Program-made: the position numbers and the translations under genes | Notes under the pieces: generated by a model | The model's input: the letters and a program-made list of their open reading frames with translations, nothing else | The model's database searches: none | Told to the model about the DNA's origin: nothing | Shown here: piece by piece, positions 63,849 to 64,000 of the stretch | How the letters are laid out: each line of letters opens with the position of its first letter | Position numbering within the stretch: the stretch's first letter is position 1 | Source: Streptomyces sp. ITFR-16 | GTDB lineage: Bacteria > Actinomycetota > Actinomycetes > Streptomycetales > Streptomycetaceae | Length of the DNA stretch: 64,000 bases | Direction: 5' to 3' | Assembly (NCBI RefSeq): GCF_031844705.1 | Contig: NZ_CP134609.1 | Coordinates: 6,634,001-6,698,000 of the forward strand

Positions 63849-64000
63849 GGATCTGGGTCAACGGCGCACTGCGCGGTGCCGATGACGCCCGGGTGTCCGT
63901 GCTCGACCACGGGCTCACCGTCGGCGACGGCATCTTCGAGACGGTCAGGACCATCGACGGCAGGCCCTTCGCGCTCACCCGCCACCTCGACCGGCTGACC
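63845..64000 (+). CDS. pabC: Aminodeoxychorismate lyase-like PLP enzyme (partial)
   Basis: The first 52 codons of a class IV aminotransferase-fold enzyme, cut by the window end. MRIWVNGALRGADDARVSVL, then DHGLTVGDGIFETVRTIDG and ALTRHLDRL match the N-terminal domain of PabC/BCAT-like proteins. The catalytic Lys lies beyond the window. ATG 63845 overlaps the pabB stop (ATGA). With PabB upstream, a role in turning aminodeoxychorismate into 4-aminobenzoate is the best reading. Confidence 0.83.
   Translation, partial: MRIWVNGALRGADDARVSVLDHGLTVGDGIFETVRTIDGRPFALTRHLDRLT

Overview
The window is a stretch of high-GC actinobacterial chromosome, almost certainly from a Streptomyces. The evidence is the very high G+C with G/C-ending codons, ATG/GTG starts, Tat-exported enzymes, many single-domain regulators, two genes carrying the rare TTA leucine codon, and long perfect-stem terminators without U-tracts. 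From memory, the gene order (infC-rpmI-rplT, pheST, argCJBDR-argH, metNIQ, B12 genes, a tRNA Gly-Cys-Val cluster) is the conserved core order of this genus. There is no rRNA, prophage, insertion sequence, CRISPR array or secondary-metabolite cluster.

Layout. 1-9.2 kb: aquaporin, DUF1844, the infC-rpmI-rplT translation operon behind a structured leader, an rRNA methyltransferase, a PAS histidine kinase and pheST. 9.2-21.9 kb: an HTH/TPR regulator with a Nudix hydrolase, 3-hydroxyacyl-CoA dehydrogenase, a Tat-exported glycosidase-like protein, an EamA exporter facing a MocR regulator, a histidine-phosphatase-like protein without its catalytic histidines, a serine hydrolase, an HTH/Clp-N regulator behind a double operator, cyclophilin, and a LysR-effector-domain protein facing a DUF5997 gene. 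21.9-30.2 kb: a secreted FG-GAP protein, a GAPDH and several regulator/enzyme pairs. 30.2-38 kb: a decayed TPR gene, argC-argJ-argB-argD-argR, an L,D-transpeptidase-like protein and argH. 38-47 kb: aldo/keto reductase with an ECF41-type sigma factor, TetR/MFS efflux pair, acyltransferase, glycerophosphodiesterase, a second sigma factor and small membrane proteins. 47-57.5 kb: methionine importer metNIQ behind a Cys/Met-containing leader peptide, then B12/siroheme genes cbiET, a bluB-cobT fusion and cysG. 57.5-64 kb: RNA methyltransferase, Ser/Thr kinase, small proteins, a phosphotransferase-like protein, five tRNA genes, and pabB-pabC (pabC cut by the window end).

How it works together. Arginine genes are translationally coupled (4-bp overlaps), include their own repressor gene, and both arginine promoters carry ARG-box-like sequence. 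Methionine uptake and B12 synthesis lie side by side, which fits B12-dependent methionine metabolism. Short-leader or leaderless transcription is unusually frequent: at least eight genes have a -10-like hexamer exactly 6 nt before the start codon.

The most interesting signals are the AUC start and attenuator-like leader of infC, the RCMCRM leader peptide before metNIQ, the HTH/Clp-N gene with two palindromes over a leaderless promoter, the BluB-CobT fusion with a disordered N-terminus of about 570 residues, the two TTA-codon genes, a dispersed palindromic repeat inside pheT, and two probable non-canonical family members (phosphatase without catalytic His, LysR protein without HTH). No complete new defence or biosynthetic system was seen.
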